Shown here piece after piece: positions 25,729 to 34,119 of a stretch of 52,355 nucleotides of DNA (position 1 is the first letter of the stretch; each line of letters starts with the position of its first letter). Under the pieces are notes generated by a model that did not search any database, had not been told where the DNA came from, and saw only the letters and a program-made list of their open reading frames with translations. The DNA lies in assembly GCA_027459765.1 (NCBI GenBank), contig DAIDHD010000018.1, forward strand, positions 1 through 52,355, read 5' to 3'. The position numbers and the translations under genes are program-made. Source of the DNA: Gammaproteobacteria bacterium (GTDB taxonomy: Bacteria; Pseudomonadota; Gammaproteobacteria; Steroidobacterales; Steroidobacteraceae).

Positions 25729-26703
25729 GTGCACGTCATAATCAAGAACCTCAGCTGGGGCGGCGCGGCCGCGTTGCTGTTCGCGGCATCCGCCGTGGCG
25801 GCGCCGACGGCGAAGCCGGAGTCGGCGGCGAAACCGGAGCCGCCATTCGTGCTTCAGGAGGTCGGCCGAGGCGTGTGGGCGGCCATCGCCGAGCCGCACA
25901 GCGTCGCCGGCAGCAACGCGGGCTTCGTGATCGGTGCCGACGGTGTGCTGGTCGTGGATTCGTTCGAGGTTCCTTCCGCGGCGCGCGCGCTGCTCGCCGC
26001 GATCCGGGAAAAGACCTCGCTGCCGGTGCGATACCTGGTGAACACGCACTATCACCTCGATCACGTCGCTGGAAACGGCGTGTTCCAGGAGGCCGGCGCG
26101 GTGCTGCTCGCACAGCGCAACGTGCGGACCTGGGAGCGCAGCGAAAACCTCAAGTTCTTCGGCGACAAGATCACGGCGGAACAGCGCCACATGGTGCAGT
26201 CGTACGTGCTGCCGACGCTCGTCTACCGGGACTCCATCGAGGTATACCTCGGCGATCGCAAGGTGCTGGTGACGGTCATGTACGGGCACACGGGCGGGGA
26301 CTCCGTGGTTACCGTGCCCGACGCCGACGTCACCTTCACCGGCGATCTTTTCTGGAATCACTCGCTGCCGAACCTGATCGATGCCGATACCGTCGAACAG
26401 ATCGCCACCAATCGCCAGTTCGTTGCCGTGCATCCGGCCGGCCGCTTCGTTCCGGGCCACGGCAAGGTGGCGACCGCGGCCGACGTCGCGGCTTTCAGCG
26501 AGTATCTGGTCGACCTGCGGGCGGCGGTCGCCTCGGCGCGCGCGGCCGGCAAGACGGATGCCGCCGCGGTGGAGATGGTCGGTGCGCGACTCAAACCCAC
26601 GTATGGCACCTGGGGGTATTTCGACTACTTCCTGCGCCCCAACATCGAACAGACGCTGGCGGAGGAGGCTGGAACTAAGCGCCGTCCCTCGCCGGCGACT
26701 TGA
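25729..26703 (+). CDS. secreted MBL-fold metallohydrolase
   Basis: A 324-residue exported metallo-beta-lactamase-fold hydrolase. Residues 1-25 are a signal peptide (cleavage near AVAAP). The metal site is His107-x-His109-x-Asp111-His112 in NTHYHLDHVAGN, with further ligands in YGHTGGD, FTGDLFWNH and PGHG. The overall form resembles the quinoprotein-relay/SoxH-like group rather than true beta-lactamases. The start is a GTG at 25729 with an AAGGAG ribosome site four bases upstream. Its last 29 bases overlap the end of the convergent hydantoinase gene. The substrate is unknown. Confidence 0.85.
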   Translation: MHVIIKNLSWGGAAALLFAASAVAAPTAKPESAAKPEPPFVLQEVGRGVWAAIAEPHSVAGSNAGFVIGADGVLVVDSFEVPSAARALLAAIREKTSLPVRYLVNTHYHLDHVAGNGVFQEAGAVLLAQRNVRTWERSENLKFFGDKITAEQRHMVQSYVLPTLVYRDSIEVYLGDRKVLVTVMYGHTGGDSVVTVPDADVTFTGDLFWNHSLPNLIDADTVEQIATNRQFVAVHPAGRFVPGHGKVATAADVAAFSEYLVDLRAAVASARAAGKTDAAAVEMVGARLKPTYGTWGYFDYFLRPNIEQTLAEEAGTKRRPSPAT

Positions 26704-28729
26704 GGCCCGCGAGCGGCCTGCCGGTGGCGGTCGAGCGGGCCCGTGCCTCGGCCAGATATTCGCTGCCCGCGGAGAGATGCGCCACGACCCGGGTGATCTC
26801 GGTCTTCACGTGCGGGTCCGGTGCGCCGGCGCGTACCGCCGCGGCGAACGCGAGTTCGTGTGCGGCGCGTCGGGCGTGCTCGATGGCGGCCTCGGGTTCC
26901 GAGTAATCGCGGCTCCCGGAGGGGTCGAGCACGCGGAACAGGTTGAGCGCGGGCTGTTCCACCACCACGTCGACCGTCTCCGTGACCACGCCGGCCACCG
27001 CGCCCACGGCGTTGCAGACCGCCGCGTGTTCCGGAACGTGCAAGCGGGCTCCGAGGCGGCGGGCGATCTCCGGGTAGTACGCGGCGGCGGGGGCGCCGAT
27101 GGCGACCAGGGGGTGCTCGAGGGCCAGGGTGGCGCGTACCCAATGTGAGAATCTTCGGCCCGCGGCCACATCCTCGATGAGGCGGCCAGACAGCGTGTCC
27201 GCGCCGGCGCGCGCCGGTTCGACGCCTGGATCGTGGCCGAGGACGGCGCCCAATATGCGCCGCACGCTCTCGCGCAGTACCGCCTCGACGATCCGCTCGG
27301 CGAGCGCCGACGGCGACTCGGCCGCGGCCGCCGCACGGCCATTGCGTTCTTCGATCGCCAGCAGGCCGACTGCGATTTCGGCCGCCTCGGCGCACCAGTC
27401 GCGCTGTCGTCCGAGCACGTGCATCGCATCGCTCGGCGTCAGTCCGGCAATGGCTGCGAGTCCGGCGTCGGCAAGCCGCCGCAGCGCCGCCAGGGCGGAG
27501 CGCGTCTGCACGAGCGTCGACAGCGGTCGCGGCTCCGGGGTGAGGGCGCCGAGCACGCGGCGCTCCAGAGGGGAGAGGTGGGCGGGCGCATCGCGTGTCC
27601 CGAGGCTCCAGGCGAACTCCGTCGCCCGCTCCGGCAACCGCGCCTGCGCGGCCAGCGCGCGCAGCGTGTCGAGGAGCGCGGGATGTCGCTGCGCAGCCAG
27701 GCTCACGGGTACGACCTTGCGTGGTCCGATCTCGATTTCGGCGTGCCGATCGAGCGCGATTTCGCTGTCGCCGCCGAGTGCGCTCGTGCGCACGTCGATC
27801 GCTTCGACCATGGTGCGCCAATCGCCGACCAGCGCACCTTCGGCGCGTAGCGACGGCCTTCCATCGGCGACGATCGCCACGTCGGTGGTGGTGCCGCCGA
27901 TGTCGCTGACGACGAAATTCGCAAGGCCGGTGAGGTGACCGGCTCCGACCACACTCGCGGCCGGACCCGACAACAGGGTTTCCACGGGATATTCCAGCGC
28001 GACCGACGCCTGCATCAGCGATCCGTCGCCCTTGACGATCATCAGGGGCGCACTGATGCGCTGCTGGTCGAGGACCGTTGCCAGCGCGTCGATCAGGCGG
28101 CGTATCTGCGGCGTCAGGCGTGCGTTGAGCGTGGCGGTCAGTGCGCGCCGGGGCGCATCCAGCCGCGAACTCAATTCGTGCGCGCAGGTCACGGGCTGGG
28201 CGGAGAGTGCGCGGATCAGCGATCGGGCACGGCGCTCGTGCGCCGGGTTGCGCACCGAGAATGCGGCCGCCACCGCGAACGCCTCCACCGCCGCGCCGTG
28301 CTCGCGCACCGCGGCTTCGACGGCGGCCTCGTCGAGCGGGGCCGCCTCCTCGCCACTGGCGGTGTGGCCTCCGGCCACGCGAACCACGCGGCCGCCGGCG
28401 TCGGCGAGCCCCGAGCGCCGTTCCATGCCGTCGTCGAAGCCGATCAGCAGGGTGCAGACCGGGCTGAAGCGCCGCTCGACCACCGCGTTGGTGGCGAGCG
28501 TGGTCGACACGGAGACGAGCGCGATGCGGGCGGGATCCGACCCTGGTGGCAGTTGCGCGAGCAGCGCGCGCAGCGCGTTGCCGATCCCGATCGAGAGGTC
28601 ACCCGGGGTCGTGAGCGCCTTGGCGCTGGCGATGACGCCGCGGCCCTCTTCGAGGGCCACCGCGTCCGTGTAGGTCCCGCCGGTGTCGAGGCCGAGCCGC
28701 AATTCGCTCGCGGCGCTGGTCGTATTCAT
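26675..28729 (-). CDS. hydantoinase/oxoprolinase family protein, HyuA-like subunit
   Basis: A 684-residue ATP-dependent amidohydrolase subunit. The N-terminal domain opens LRLGLDTGGTYTDAVAL; the ASKHA-type second phosphate motif is VVSDIGGTTTDVAIV; PVETLLSGPAASVVGA is conserved in 5-oxoprolinase and HyuA. Such enzymes open hydantoins, 5-oxoproline or acetophenone-like substrates using ATP, usually with a HyuB partner. No hyuB gene is in the window, which is unusual. The ATG at 28729 is preferred over a GTG at 28738. The 3' end overlaps the convergent MBL gene. Confidence 0.85.
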   Translation of the reverse strand: MNTTSAASELRLGLDTGGTYTDAVALEEGRGVIASAKALTTPGDLSIGIGNALRALLAQLPPGSDPARIALVSVSTTLATNAVVERRFSPVCTLLIGFDDGMERRSGLADAGGRVVRVAGGHTASGEEAAPLDEAAVEAAVREHGAAVEAFAVAAAFSVRNPAHERRARSLIRALSAQPVTCAHELSSRLDAPRRALTATLNARLTPQIRRLIDALATVLDQQRISAPLMIVKGDGSLMQASVALEYPVETLLSGPAASVVGAGHLTGLANFVVSDIGGTTTDVAIVADGRPSLRAEGALVGDWRTMVEAIDVRTSALGGDSEIALDRHAEIEIGPRKVVPVSLAAQRHPALLDTLRALAAQARLPERATEFAWSLGTRDAPAHLSPLERRVLGALTPEPRPLSTLVQTRSALAALRRLADAGLAAIAGLTPSDAMHVLGRQRDWCAEAAEIAVGLLAIEERNGRAAAAAESPSALAERIVEAVLRESVRRILGAVLGHDPGVEPARAGADTLSGRLIEDVAAGRRFSHWVRATLALEHPLVAIGAPAAAYYPEIARRLGARLHVPEHAAVCNAVGAVAGVVTETVDVVVEQPALNLFRVLDPSGSRDYSEPEAAIEHARRAAHELAFAAAVRAGAPDPHVKTEITRVVAHLSAGSEYLAEARARSTATGRPLAGLKSPARDGA

Positions 28730-28808
28730 GCGCGACACTGTAGCCGAAACGCCGCCGATTCCGGTCTAGCGCCGGCGTCGAGGGCGCATGCGCCGGCATT
28801 TACCCGCA

Positions 28809-28837
28809 TTTACAGGGATCGACCGAACTCGCACAAT
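28809..28837 (+). promoter_or_regulatory. putative sigma70 promoter of phaB
   Basis: TTTACA (28809-28814) and CACAAT (28832-28837) are spaced by 17 bp, placing a transcription start near 28844 and leaving a leader of about 40 nt to the phaB ATG. A 7-bp inverted repeat overlaps both hexamers. Confidence 0.45.
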
Positions 28838-28842
28838 CCCTG
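28813..28842. repeat. inverted repeat across the phaB promoter
   Basis: CAGGGAT (28813-28819) and its exact reverse complement ATCCCTG (28836-28842) flank a 16-bp spacer. The left arm overlaps the -35 and the right arm the -10, as expected for a repressor operator. The binder is unknown; PhaR, encoded 2.9 kb away, is one candidate. Confidence 0.5.
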
Positions 28843-28885
28843 CGACCCGCCCGTGCGGGGCGTCGAAGAACACAATGGAGGATCT

Positions 28886-29629
28886 ATGGGCAGGCTGGAT
28901 GGACGGAAGGCTCTGGTCACGGGCGGCGCGCGTGGAATCGGCAAGGCGATCGTACAGGCGCTCGCCGCCGAGGGTGCGGACGTCGCCATCAACTATCAAT
29001 CGAGCGAGTCGGACGCACGCGCGCTCGCCGACGAACTCGCCAAGACCGGGCGCAAGACGCTGCTGCTCAAGGGCAACGTGGGAGAGCGTGACACCTGGAC
29101 CGCGATGGTCGGCGAGGTGACGCGCGCCTGGGGGCGCCTCGACATCCTGGTCAACAACGCCGGCATCACCCGCGACCGCACCCTGCGCAAGATGACCGAC
29201 GAGGATTGGCGGGCGGTGCTCGATACCAATCTGAATTCCTGCTACTTCGGCCTGTCCGCGGTGATGCCGATGATGGTGGAACAGAAATTCGGCCGCATCA
29301 TCAACATCAGTTCCTTCGTCGGCCAGGCCGGCAATTTCGGCCAGGCGAACTATGCGGCGAGCAAGGGCGGCATCATCGCCTTCACCAAGACCGCGGCGAT
29401 CGAGTTGGCCAAGTACAACGTCACCTGCAACGCGCTCGCGCCGGGATTCACCGAAACCGACATGCTGGCGAAGGTGCCGGAGGCCGTGCGCGCCCAGATC
29501 CTGGCGCGCATTCCCATGGGCCGCTTCGGCAGCCCCGCGGAGATCGCCAAGGCGGTGCTGTTCCTGGCGGCCGACGCCGACTACATCACCGGCCAGCAGA
29601 TCAACGTCAACGGCGGCGTCTACATGTGA
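28886..29629 (+). CDS. phaB: acetoacetyl-CoA reductase
   Basis: A 247-residue short-chain dehydrogenase of the PhaB type, which reduces acetoacetyl-CoA to (R)-3-hydroxybutyryl-CoA with NADPH for PHB synthesis. It has the TGGARGIG cofactor loop, NNAGITRD, the Ser of INISSFVGQ, and the Tyr-Lys pair in NYAASKGG. FGQANYAASKGGIIAFTK and NALAPGFTETDM are typical of PhaB. A GGAGG ribosome site lies four bases before the ATG at 28886. It stands alone on the plus strand beside the class III synthase pair, which reads toward it. Confidence 0.93.
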   Translation: MGRLDGRKALVTGGARGIGKAIVQALAAEGADVAINYQSSESDARALADELAKTGRKTLLLKGNVGERDTWTAMVGEVTRAWGRLDILVNNAGITRDRTLRKMTDEDWRAVLDTNLNSCYFGLSAVMPMMVEQKFGRIINISSFVGQAGNFGQANYAASKGGIIAFTKTAAIELAKYNVTCNALAPGFTETDMLAKVPEAVRAQILARIPMGRFGSPAEIAKAVLFLAADADYITGQQINVNGGVYM

Positions 29630-29670
29630 GTCGAGTCCGGGTGCGCCGTCCGGCGCACCCGGGCGCGGCG

Positions 29671-30675
29671 TCAGGCGCGGGCGGCGAGCCAGTCGGCGAT
29701 CGCCGCCGGCACCTCGCGCCGGGCGCGCGCACTGACGTACAGCCCGATGTGGCCGAGCGGGAATTCCTCGAGCCGATAGTCGTTGCTGCCGACCGCATCG
29801 CGCAGCGCCAGGGAAGCCTCGCGCGGCACGATGTGGTCGCGTGCGGCGACGATGTTGAGCACGGGGCAGACGATTTTTTTCAGGTCCACGCGCCGGTCGC
29901 CGATTTCGAGGGTGCCGCGGATCAGCCGATTTTCCTGGTAGCACCAGGTCACGAACTCCCGGAAGGCCGCGCCCGCCTGATCGGGGCTGTCGAAAATCCA
30001 GCGCTCCACGCGCATGAAGCTCTCGAGCCTGGCTGGATCGGCATCGCCGAGCCACAAATCGACGTACTTCTGCTGCGCGAGGCGGAACGGCATGAGCGCG
30101 AGGAACAGGGCGTTGAGCGCGTCTCCCGCCACGTTGCCGCGCCCGACGAAGGCCGCGACGTCGATCTTGCGCGCCCACTTCGACAGCAGATCGCGCGGGG
30201 TGTGGAAGTCCACCGGTGTGACCATCGTGACCAGGTTGCGCACCCGCTGCGGGTGCAGCGCCGTGTAACAAAGGGACAGCACCCCGCCCTGGCAGACGCC
30301 CAGCAGATTGAGGTCGTCGATGCGGTGCGCGGCGAGAACGTGCTCGACGCAGGCGGCGAGTTCTCCGTCGACGTAATCAGCGAGGGAGGTGGCGCGGTCC
30401 GCGCCGTCGGGGTAGCCCCAGTCGACGAGGTAGACGTCCACCCCGCGCTTGAGGAGTTCGCGGATGAGCGAACGGTTCTCCTCCAGGTCCATCATGTAGG
30501 GCCGGTTCACGAGCGCGTAGACGATCAGCAGCGGCGGGCCTTTGGTGTCCTGCGCCAGCGGTCGATACCGGTACAGGCGCACCTTCCCGGAACGGCGCAC
30601 CAGGTCCTTGGCGGAGCAGCCCGGCGCCGCATCGCGTGCCGCGAGCAGACCGGGCAGTAGCCGCGGGTCGATCAC
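29671..30675 (-). CDS. phaC: class III poly(3-hydroxyalkanoate) synthase subunit PhaC
   Basis: A 334-residue catalytic subunit of class III PHA synthase, which polymerises 3-hydroxyacyl-CoA only when paired with PhaE. The lipase-like box is GVCQGG with Cys128; Asp280 in AARDHIVP and His309 in PLGHIG complete the triad. VYALVNRPYMMDL and VYLVDWGYP are synthase hallmarks. It is about 20 residues shorter at the N terminus than the Allochromatium enzyme. The start overlaps the phaE stop by four bases (ATGA), so stoichiometric synthesis is likely. A class I synthase is encoded 3.6 kb away. Confidence 0.92.
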   Translation of the reverse strand: MIDPRLLPGLLAARDAAPGCSAKDLVRRSGKVRLYRYRPLAQDTKGPPLLIVYALVNRPYMMDLEENRSLIRELLKRGVDVYLVDWGYPDGADRATSLADYVDGELAACVEHVLAAHRIDDLNLLGVCQGGVLSLCYTALHPQRVRNLVTMVTPVDFHTPRDLLSKWARKIDVAAFVGRGNVAGDALNALFLALMPFRLAQQKYVDLWLGDADPARLESFMRVERWIFDSPDQAGAAFREFVTWCYQENRLIRGTLEIGDRRVDLKKIVCPVLNIVAARDHIVPREASLALRDAVGSNDYRLEEFPLGHIGLYVSARARREVPAAIADWLAARA

Positions 30676-31490
30676 TGCGGTGATCGCCGCTTGCCGCGAC
30701 GCGCCCGGCTCGCGGTGTTGCCGGGTTTCGCGGGCGCGCGTTTCGCCGCCGGCGCGTGCAGATCCCGCAGGCGCGCCTCTACCGCGCGCAACCGCTCACC
30801 GAGCGTGTCGAGTTCGCTGCGCGTCGGCAGGTCGATCGATTTCGCCCAGTGCTCGACCATGTCCTGCCACTCGTCGCGAAGCCGCGCGCTCGCATTGACG
30901 AATTCGCCCAGCGCCGCAGCGAAGGCTTCGCCGTGGGCGACCTGCGCGTAGGCCTTCTCGGCCGTGTCCACCCAGCGTTGGTACAACTCACGCGCGTCCG
31001 GTGCCGCCGCCGGTCCCGCTGACGGCGTCGAGGCGGACGCGAGTGCCGCGACGAATTGCGTCGCCGCGTCCCGCAGGGCATCCGTCCAGAGCCAGGCAAG
31101 GCGCCGCTGCGCCTCCGCCATCCGGTTCGCCGCGGCCGCCGCGCGCTGCGCGCGCTCCTGGTGTTCGCGCGTGAGTCCGAGGGCTGGTATGGCGAAGGCG
31201 GCGGCCTCGCCGCCGGCTCCGACGGTGCCGCCGCTCAACGACGTGCGCAGCAAATCGAGCGACTGGTCGCGCAGGAATTCGCTCAGTGCGCTCGCGGCGC
31301 CGGCCGGGTCGCGCGACGCGTCGGCCGCGTAGCGTTGAAAAGCCGCCGCGAAGCGCTCGGCGGCCGTGGCCAGCGACGCCCACGGGGCCGCGCCCGGCAG
31401 TGGGCTGCCTGGCGCGGCAAAGGGCGCCGCCGCCTGGGCCCAGGCGGTGAACGGGGAGAACGCACTCCACCAGTCGTGATTCATGGACAT
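30672..31490 (-). CDS. phaE: class III PHA synthase subunit PhaE
   Basis: A 272-residue PhaE-type accessory subunit. It is Ala-rich and mostly helical, with the family patterns NRMAEAQRRLAWLWTDALR, ELYQRWVDTAEKAYAQVAHGEAFA and LPTRSELDTLGERLRAVEARLRDL near the C terminus, then a basic Lys/Arg tail. PhaE has no catalytic site; it activates PhaC and helps attach it to granules. It is shorter than the Allochromatium PhaE (about 360 residues). The ATG at 31490 or the one at 31484 could start it. phaE precedes phaC here. Confidence 0.88.
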   Translation of the reverse strand: MSMNHDWWSAFSPFTAWAQAAAPFAAPGSPLPGAAPWASLATAAERFAAAFQRYAADASRDPAGAASALSEFLRDQSLDLLRTSLSGGTVGAGGEAAAFAIPALGLTREHQERAQRAAAAANRMAEAQRRLAWLWTDALRDAATQFVAALASASTPSAGPAAAPDARELYQRWVDTAEKAYAQVAHGEAFAAALGEFVNASARLRDEWQDMVEHWAKSIDLPTRSELDTLGERLRAVEARLRDLHAPAAKRAPAKPGNTASRARRGKRRSPQ

Positions 31491-31654
31491 GGCTCCGGGA
31501 GGCGATGAGTTGCTGGGGTTCTATGCGCTGCAAAACCTGCATTCCGCGACACGGGTATTCCCTGATCCTCGGGCATGATAACCATAACTGATTGAAAATA
31601 ATGAATTAAATAAATAATCGAACGAGTCGGCCGATGGCGTTCGGATCGGCTTGG

Positions 31655-31683
31655 TTGTGCGACGCCAAAGGTTGGCCTAGGAT
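31655..31683 (+). promoter_or_regulatory. possible promoter of phaR in the AT-rich phaE-phaR gap
   Basis: TTGTGC (31655-31660) and TAGGAT (31678-31683) are spaced by 17 bp, 27 bp before the phaR ATG. The 219-bp gap between the divergent phaE and phaR starts also has a strongly AT-rich core (about 31576-31620), a good location for the opposing phaEC promoter, though I could not fix its hexamers. Confidence 0.35.
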
Positions 31684-31709
31684 GACTACCGGACAGCGAT
31701 GTCCACCTC

Positions 31710-32222
31710 ATGGCACAAGAACGCCTCATCCGGAAATACGCCAACCGCCGTCTCTACGACACCAGCGGCAGTCGACACGTCACGCTCGATGACCTGCGGC
31801 AACTCGTGGTCGCGGGCGAGAAGATCAAAGTCGTGGACGACAAGTCCGGAGAAGACCTGACCCGCTCCGTGTTGTTGCAAATCATCGCCGACCAGGAACA
31901 GTTCGGGTCCCCCGTGCTGCCCTCGGAAGTGCTCGAAATGATCATCCGCTGCAGCGGTGGGCCGATGCAAGCACTGCTCAGCCGCTATCTCGAGCAGGCC
32001 TTCACGACGATGGTGCGCCAGCAGGAAGCCATGCAGGCGGAGATGGCCAAGGCCCTGCAGATGCCGTTCGCGCCGCTCAATGAACTGGCGCGTCAGAACG
32101 TGCAGATGTGGGAACAGATGCAGGCCGCCACGCGCGCCGCCTTCGGCGTCGCACCGGCCGACAAGACCGCATCGCCGGCGCCGGACGCGCAGCCCGCGGG
32201 CGGCGACAAGAAAGGACGGTGA
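31710..32222 (+). CDS. phaR: polyhydroxyalkanoate synthesis regulator PhaR
   Basis: A 170-residue PhaR repressor. The N-terminal PHB/PHA accumulation regulator DNA-binding domain reads RLIRKYANRRLYDTSGSRHVTLDDL (split here across residues 5-29) and ADQEQFGSPVLPSEVLEMIIR lies at about 61-81. The C-terminal helices are Gln/Met-rich (ARQNVQMWEQMQAA) and suit granule binding. In PHB producers PhaR represses phasin genes and itself until nascent polymer titrates it away. The next gene begins two bases after its stop. Confidence 0.93.
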   Translation: MAQERLIRKYANRRLYDTSGSRHVTLDDLRQLVVAGEKIKVVDDKSGEDLTRSVLLQIIADQEQFGSPVLPSEVLEMIIRCSGGPMQALLSRYLEQAFTTMVRQQEAMQAEMAKALQMPFAPLNELARQNVQMWEQMQAATRAAFGVAPADKTASPAPDAQPAGGDKKGR

Positions 32223-32224
32223 CT

Positions 32225-32986
32225 ATGGATCTTCATGGCAAGACGGTGGTGGTTACGGGCGCTGGACGCGGCATAGGGCGCGCGATCGCGCTCGATCTGG
32301 CCGGCGAGGGCGCCAAGCTCGCGCTGTTCGACTTGAATCAGACCGACCTCGATCAGAGCGTGGAGCTATGCGCCGCCAAAGGCGTGCAGGCACGCAGCTA
32401 TCGGGTCAACGTCGCCGACGAGGCCGAAGTGACCACGGCGATGGGCCAGGTGGCCGCCGACTTCGGCCGGCTCGACGGGCTGGTGAACAATGCCGGCATC
32501 GTCCGCGACGGATTGCTGGTCAAGGTCAAGGACGGCGTCGTGGCCGGCCGCATGTCCCTCGAGCAGTGGAACGCGGTGCTCGGCGTGAATCTGACGGGCG
32601 TGTTCCTCTGTGGCCGCGAGGCGGCCGCGCAGATGATCCAGTGCGGCCACGGTGGCGTCATCGTCAACATTTCCAGCATCTCGCGTGCCGGCAACGCCGG
32701 CCAGACCAACTACAGCGCCGCCAAGGCCGGTGTCGAGTCGATGGGCGTGGTGTGGGCCAAGGAACTCGCACGCTACGGCATCCGTGTCGGATCCATCGCG
32801 CCGGGATTCACGCATACGGAGATTCTGGCCGCGATGCGTCCCGAGGTCCTCGACAAGATGATCGCGCCGGTGCCTTTGAAGCGGCTCGGACAGCCGGAAG
32901 AAATCGCGCACGCGGTACGGTTCATATTCCAGAACGACTTCTTCACCGGTCGTTGCATCGACGTCGACGGCGGATTGCGCCTCTAG
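32225..32986 (+). CDS. SDR family 3-oxoacyl-ACP reductase (FabG-like)
   Basis: A 253-residue short-chain dehydrogenase. The cofactor motif is TGAGRGIG, with NNAGIVRD, the Ser in VNISSISRAG, and Tyr-Lys in NYSAAKAG; it ends with a DVDGGLRL tail. It has a ten-residue insert (VKVKDGVVAGRMS) after the NNAG region compared with PhaB. It resembles FabG more than phaB. It sits two bases after phaR with an AAAGGA ribosome site inside the phaR end, so it is cotranscribed. It may supply 3-hydroxyacyl monomers or act in fatty-acid metabolism. Confidence 0.88.
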   Translation: MDLHGKTVVVTGAGRGIGRAIALDLAGEGAKLALFDLNQTDLDQSVELCAAKGVQARSYRVNVADEAEVTTAMGQVAADFGRLDGLVNNAGIVRDGLLVKVKDGVVAGRMSLEQWNAVLGVNLTGVFLCGREAAAQMIQCGHGGVIVNISSISRAGNAGQTNYSAAKAGVESMGVVWAKELARYGIRVGSIAPGFTHTEILAAMRPEVLDKMIAPVPLKRLGQPEEIAHAVRFIFQNDFFTGRCIDVDGGLRL

Positions 32987-33020
32987 GAGCCGGGCCGCAA
33001 GTACCTCGGGGGCGAACGCC

Positions 33021-33446
33021 TCAGGGGGCCAGGCCCAGGGCTTCACAAAGCCGTGCGCTCACCCAGCGCACGCGCACGACCGACGCGGCCAGCAGGTGAT
33101 CGGTGGGCGCGCACTCCTCGTGCAGGTGTGCGGCGTTCCAGGGCGTCGATGCCTGCGGGCAGTTGAGGCCAAGCCGCGAAAGCACCAGGGTCTCGACCGC
33201 CTCGGCTTCGTACTCGCACACCGTGCGACCGAGTCGCGCCGCCGCTTCGCGGTGAACCAGCCAGTGCGTGAGTTCGTGCACCAGCCCGAGCAATTCCTGC
33301 TCCGGGGTCAACCCCGCGCGCAACACGATCCGGTCCGTAGAGATGCGCGCGTGCACTCCATCGGGCAGCGCCGCGCGGGTGAGGCTCGCGCCCTGGCGCG
33401 CCACGTACGTCTCCAGTGCGCCGATGTGCTCGAGAATCGTCGCCAT
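33021..33446 (-). CDS. small zincin-like metallopeptidase-domain protein
   Basis: A 141-residue protein with a zincin motif HELTHWLVH (about residues 64-72) and a downstream acidic helix EYEAEAVETLVLSRLGL that would give the third metal ligand, as in ImmA/IrrE-like and ArdC-type peptidase domains. No signal peptide or second domain is visible. The ATG at 33446 is chosen because the open frame further upstream is AT-rich intergenic sequence. It is oriented against the PHA genes between the FabG-like gene and the phasin gene. Its substrate is unknown. Confidence 0.72.
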   Translation of the reverse strand: MATILEHIGALETYVARQGASLTRAALPDGVHARISTDRIVLRAGLTPEQELLGLVHELTHWLVHREAAARLGRTVCEYEAEAVETLVLSRLGLNCPQASTPWNAAHLHEECAPTDHLLAASVVRVRWVSARLCEALGLAP

Positions 33447-33663
33447 CCGCCCGCACCCCGAGAGACGGCGGTGGAGTACCGCCCCTGCATCTTGCGCCCG
33501 CGCACGAGCAACGTCGACGCGCCGCCGCGAGGTCGAGGATCCGGAATCCTGCGGCGCGTTAATCCGGGGCCAGTTTCGGTTTGGCTGGTTATGAATAAAA
33601 ATTAGCAAAAACAAGAATATAGAAGCAAAAAACGGGTCCGGTAACGGCCGTTTCCGATTTCTC

Positions 33664-33691
33664 TTGCGTTGCATACAAATTGGCGTAATAT
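33664..33691 (+). promoter_or_regulatory. putative promoter of the phasin gene
   Basis: TTGCGT (33664-33669) and TAATAT (33686-33691) are spaced by 16 bp in an unusually AT-rich stretch (about 33590-33700). A perfect palindrome AACGGCCGTT (33643-33652) lies 11 bp upstream of the -35. The TTGCGTTGCAT run is TGC-rich, as in reported PhaR sites, but I cannot call an operator from it. Confidence 0.5.
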
Positions 33692-33738
33692 AGGGATCGT
33701 ACCCAAGCCACCCAGACCCCGAAATCAGGAGCCACCCC

Positions 33739-34074
33739 ATGAGCGACATCAATTTCGATCCCAAGAACATCCTCGACAGCTACCGCCAGGCGTTCGCGCC
33801 GGTGCTGAAGGCGCAACAGGAAGGCGTGAAGATCCTGGACCGCGTCGGGCACTACCACTATTCCGTGGCCGGCGACTATCTCGAGTGGAGCCTGGCGCAG
33901 GCCAAGGCGGTGCTCGACGCGAAGACGCCCGCGGAGTACGTGACCAAGCAGGTCGAGCTCACCACGGCTCTCAGCGAGAAGCTGCGCGCGCGTGCCCAGG
34001 AGTTCGCCACGCTCGCGAGCGATGCGCAGACGACCATCGCCGACACCTTCAAGGTCGCCGCCAAGGTCGCCTGA
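33739..34074 (+). CDS. phasin family granule-associated protein
   Basis: A 111-residue phasin, a small amphipathic all-helical protein that coats PHB granules. Recognisable features are NILDSYRQAFAPVLKAQQEGVKILDRVGHYHYSVAGDYLEW and the following Ala-rich helices (VTKQVELTTALSEKLRARAQEF). No Cys and no signal peptide. A CAGGAG ribosome site precedes the ATG. It is the first gene of the phasin-phaC-phaA stretch but is followed by a strong hairpin terminator, so most transcripts probably end after it, which would suit a very abundant protein. Confidence 0.88.
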   Translation: MSDINFDPKNILDSYRQAFAPVLKAQQEGVKILDRVGHYHYSVAGDYLEWSLAQAKAVLDAKTPAEYVTKQVELTTALSEKLRARAQEFATLASDAQTTIADTFKVAAKVA

Positions 34075-34119
34075 GGTCGTGGCGCCGGCCCTCCATGGCC
34101 GGCCTGCAGTCGAGTCGAT

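Noticed and set aside
25729-26703. Class B beta-lactamase resistance gene
   Set aside because: It has the MBL fold and a signal peptide, but the motif context fits the general hydrolase/SoxH-like group, and nothing indicates beta-lactam use.
32225-32986. Second phaB
   Set aside because: The insert after the NNAG motif and divergent tail place it nearer FabG; the true PhaB pattern is at 28886-29629.
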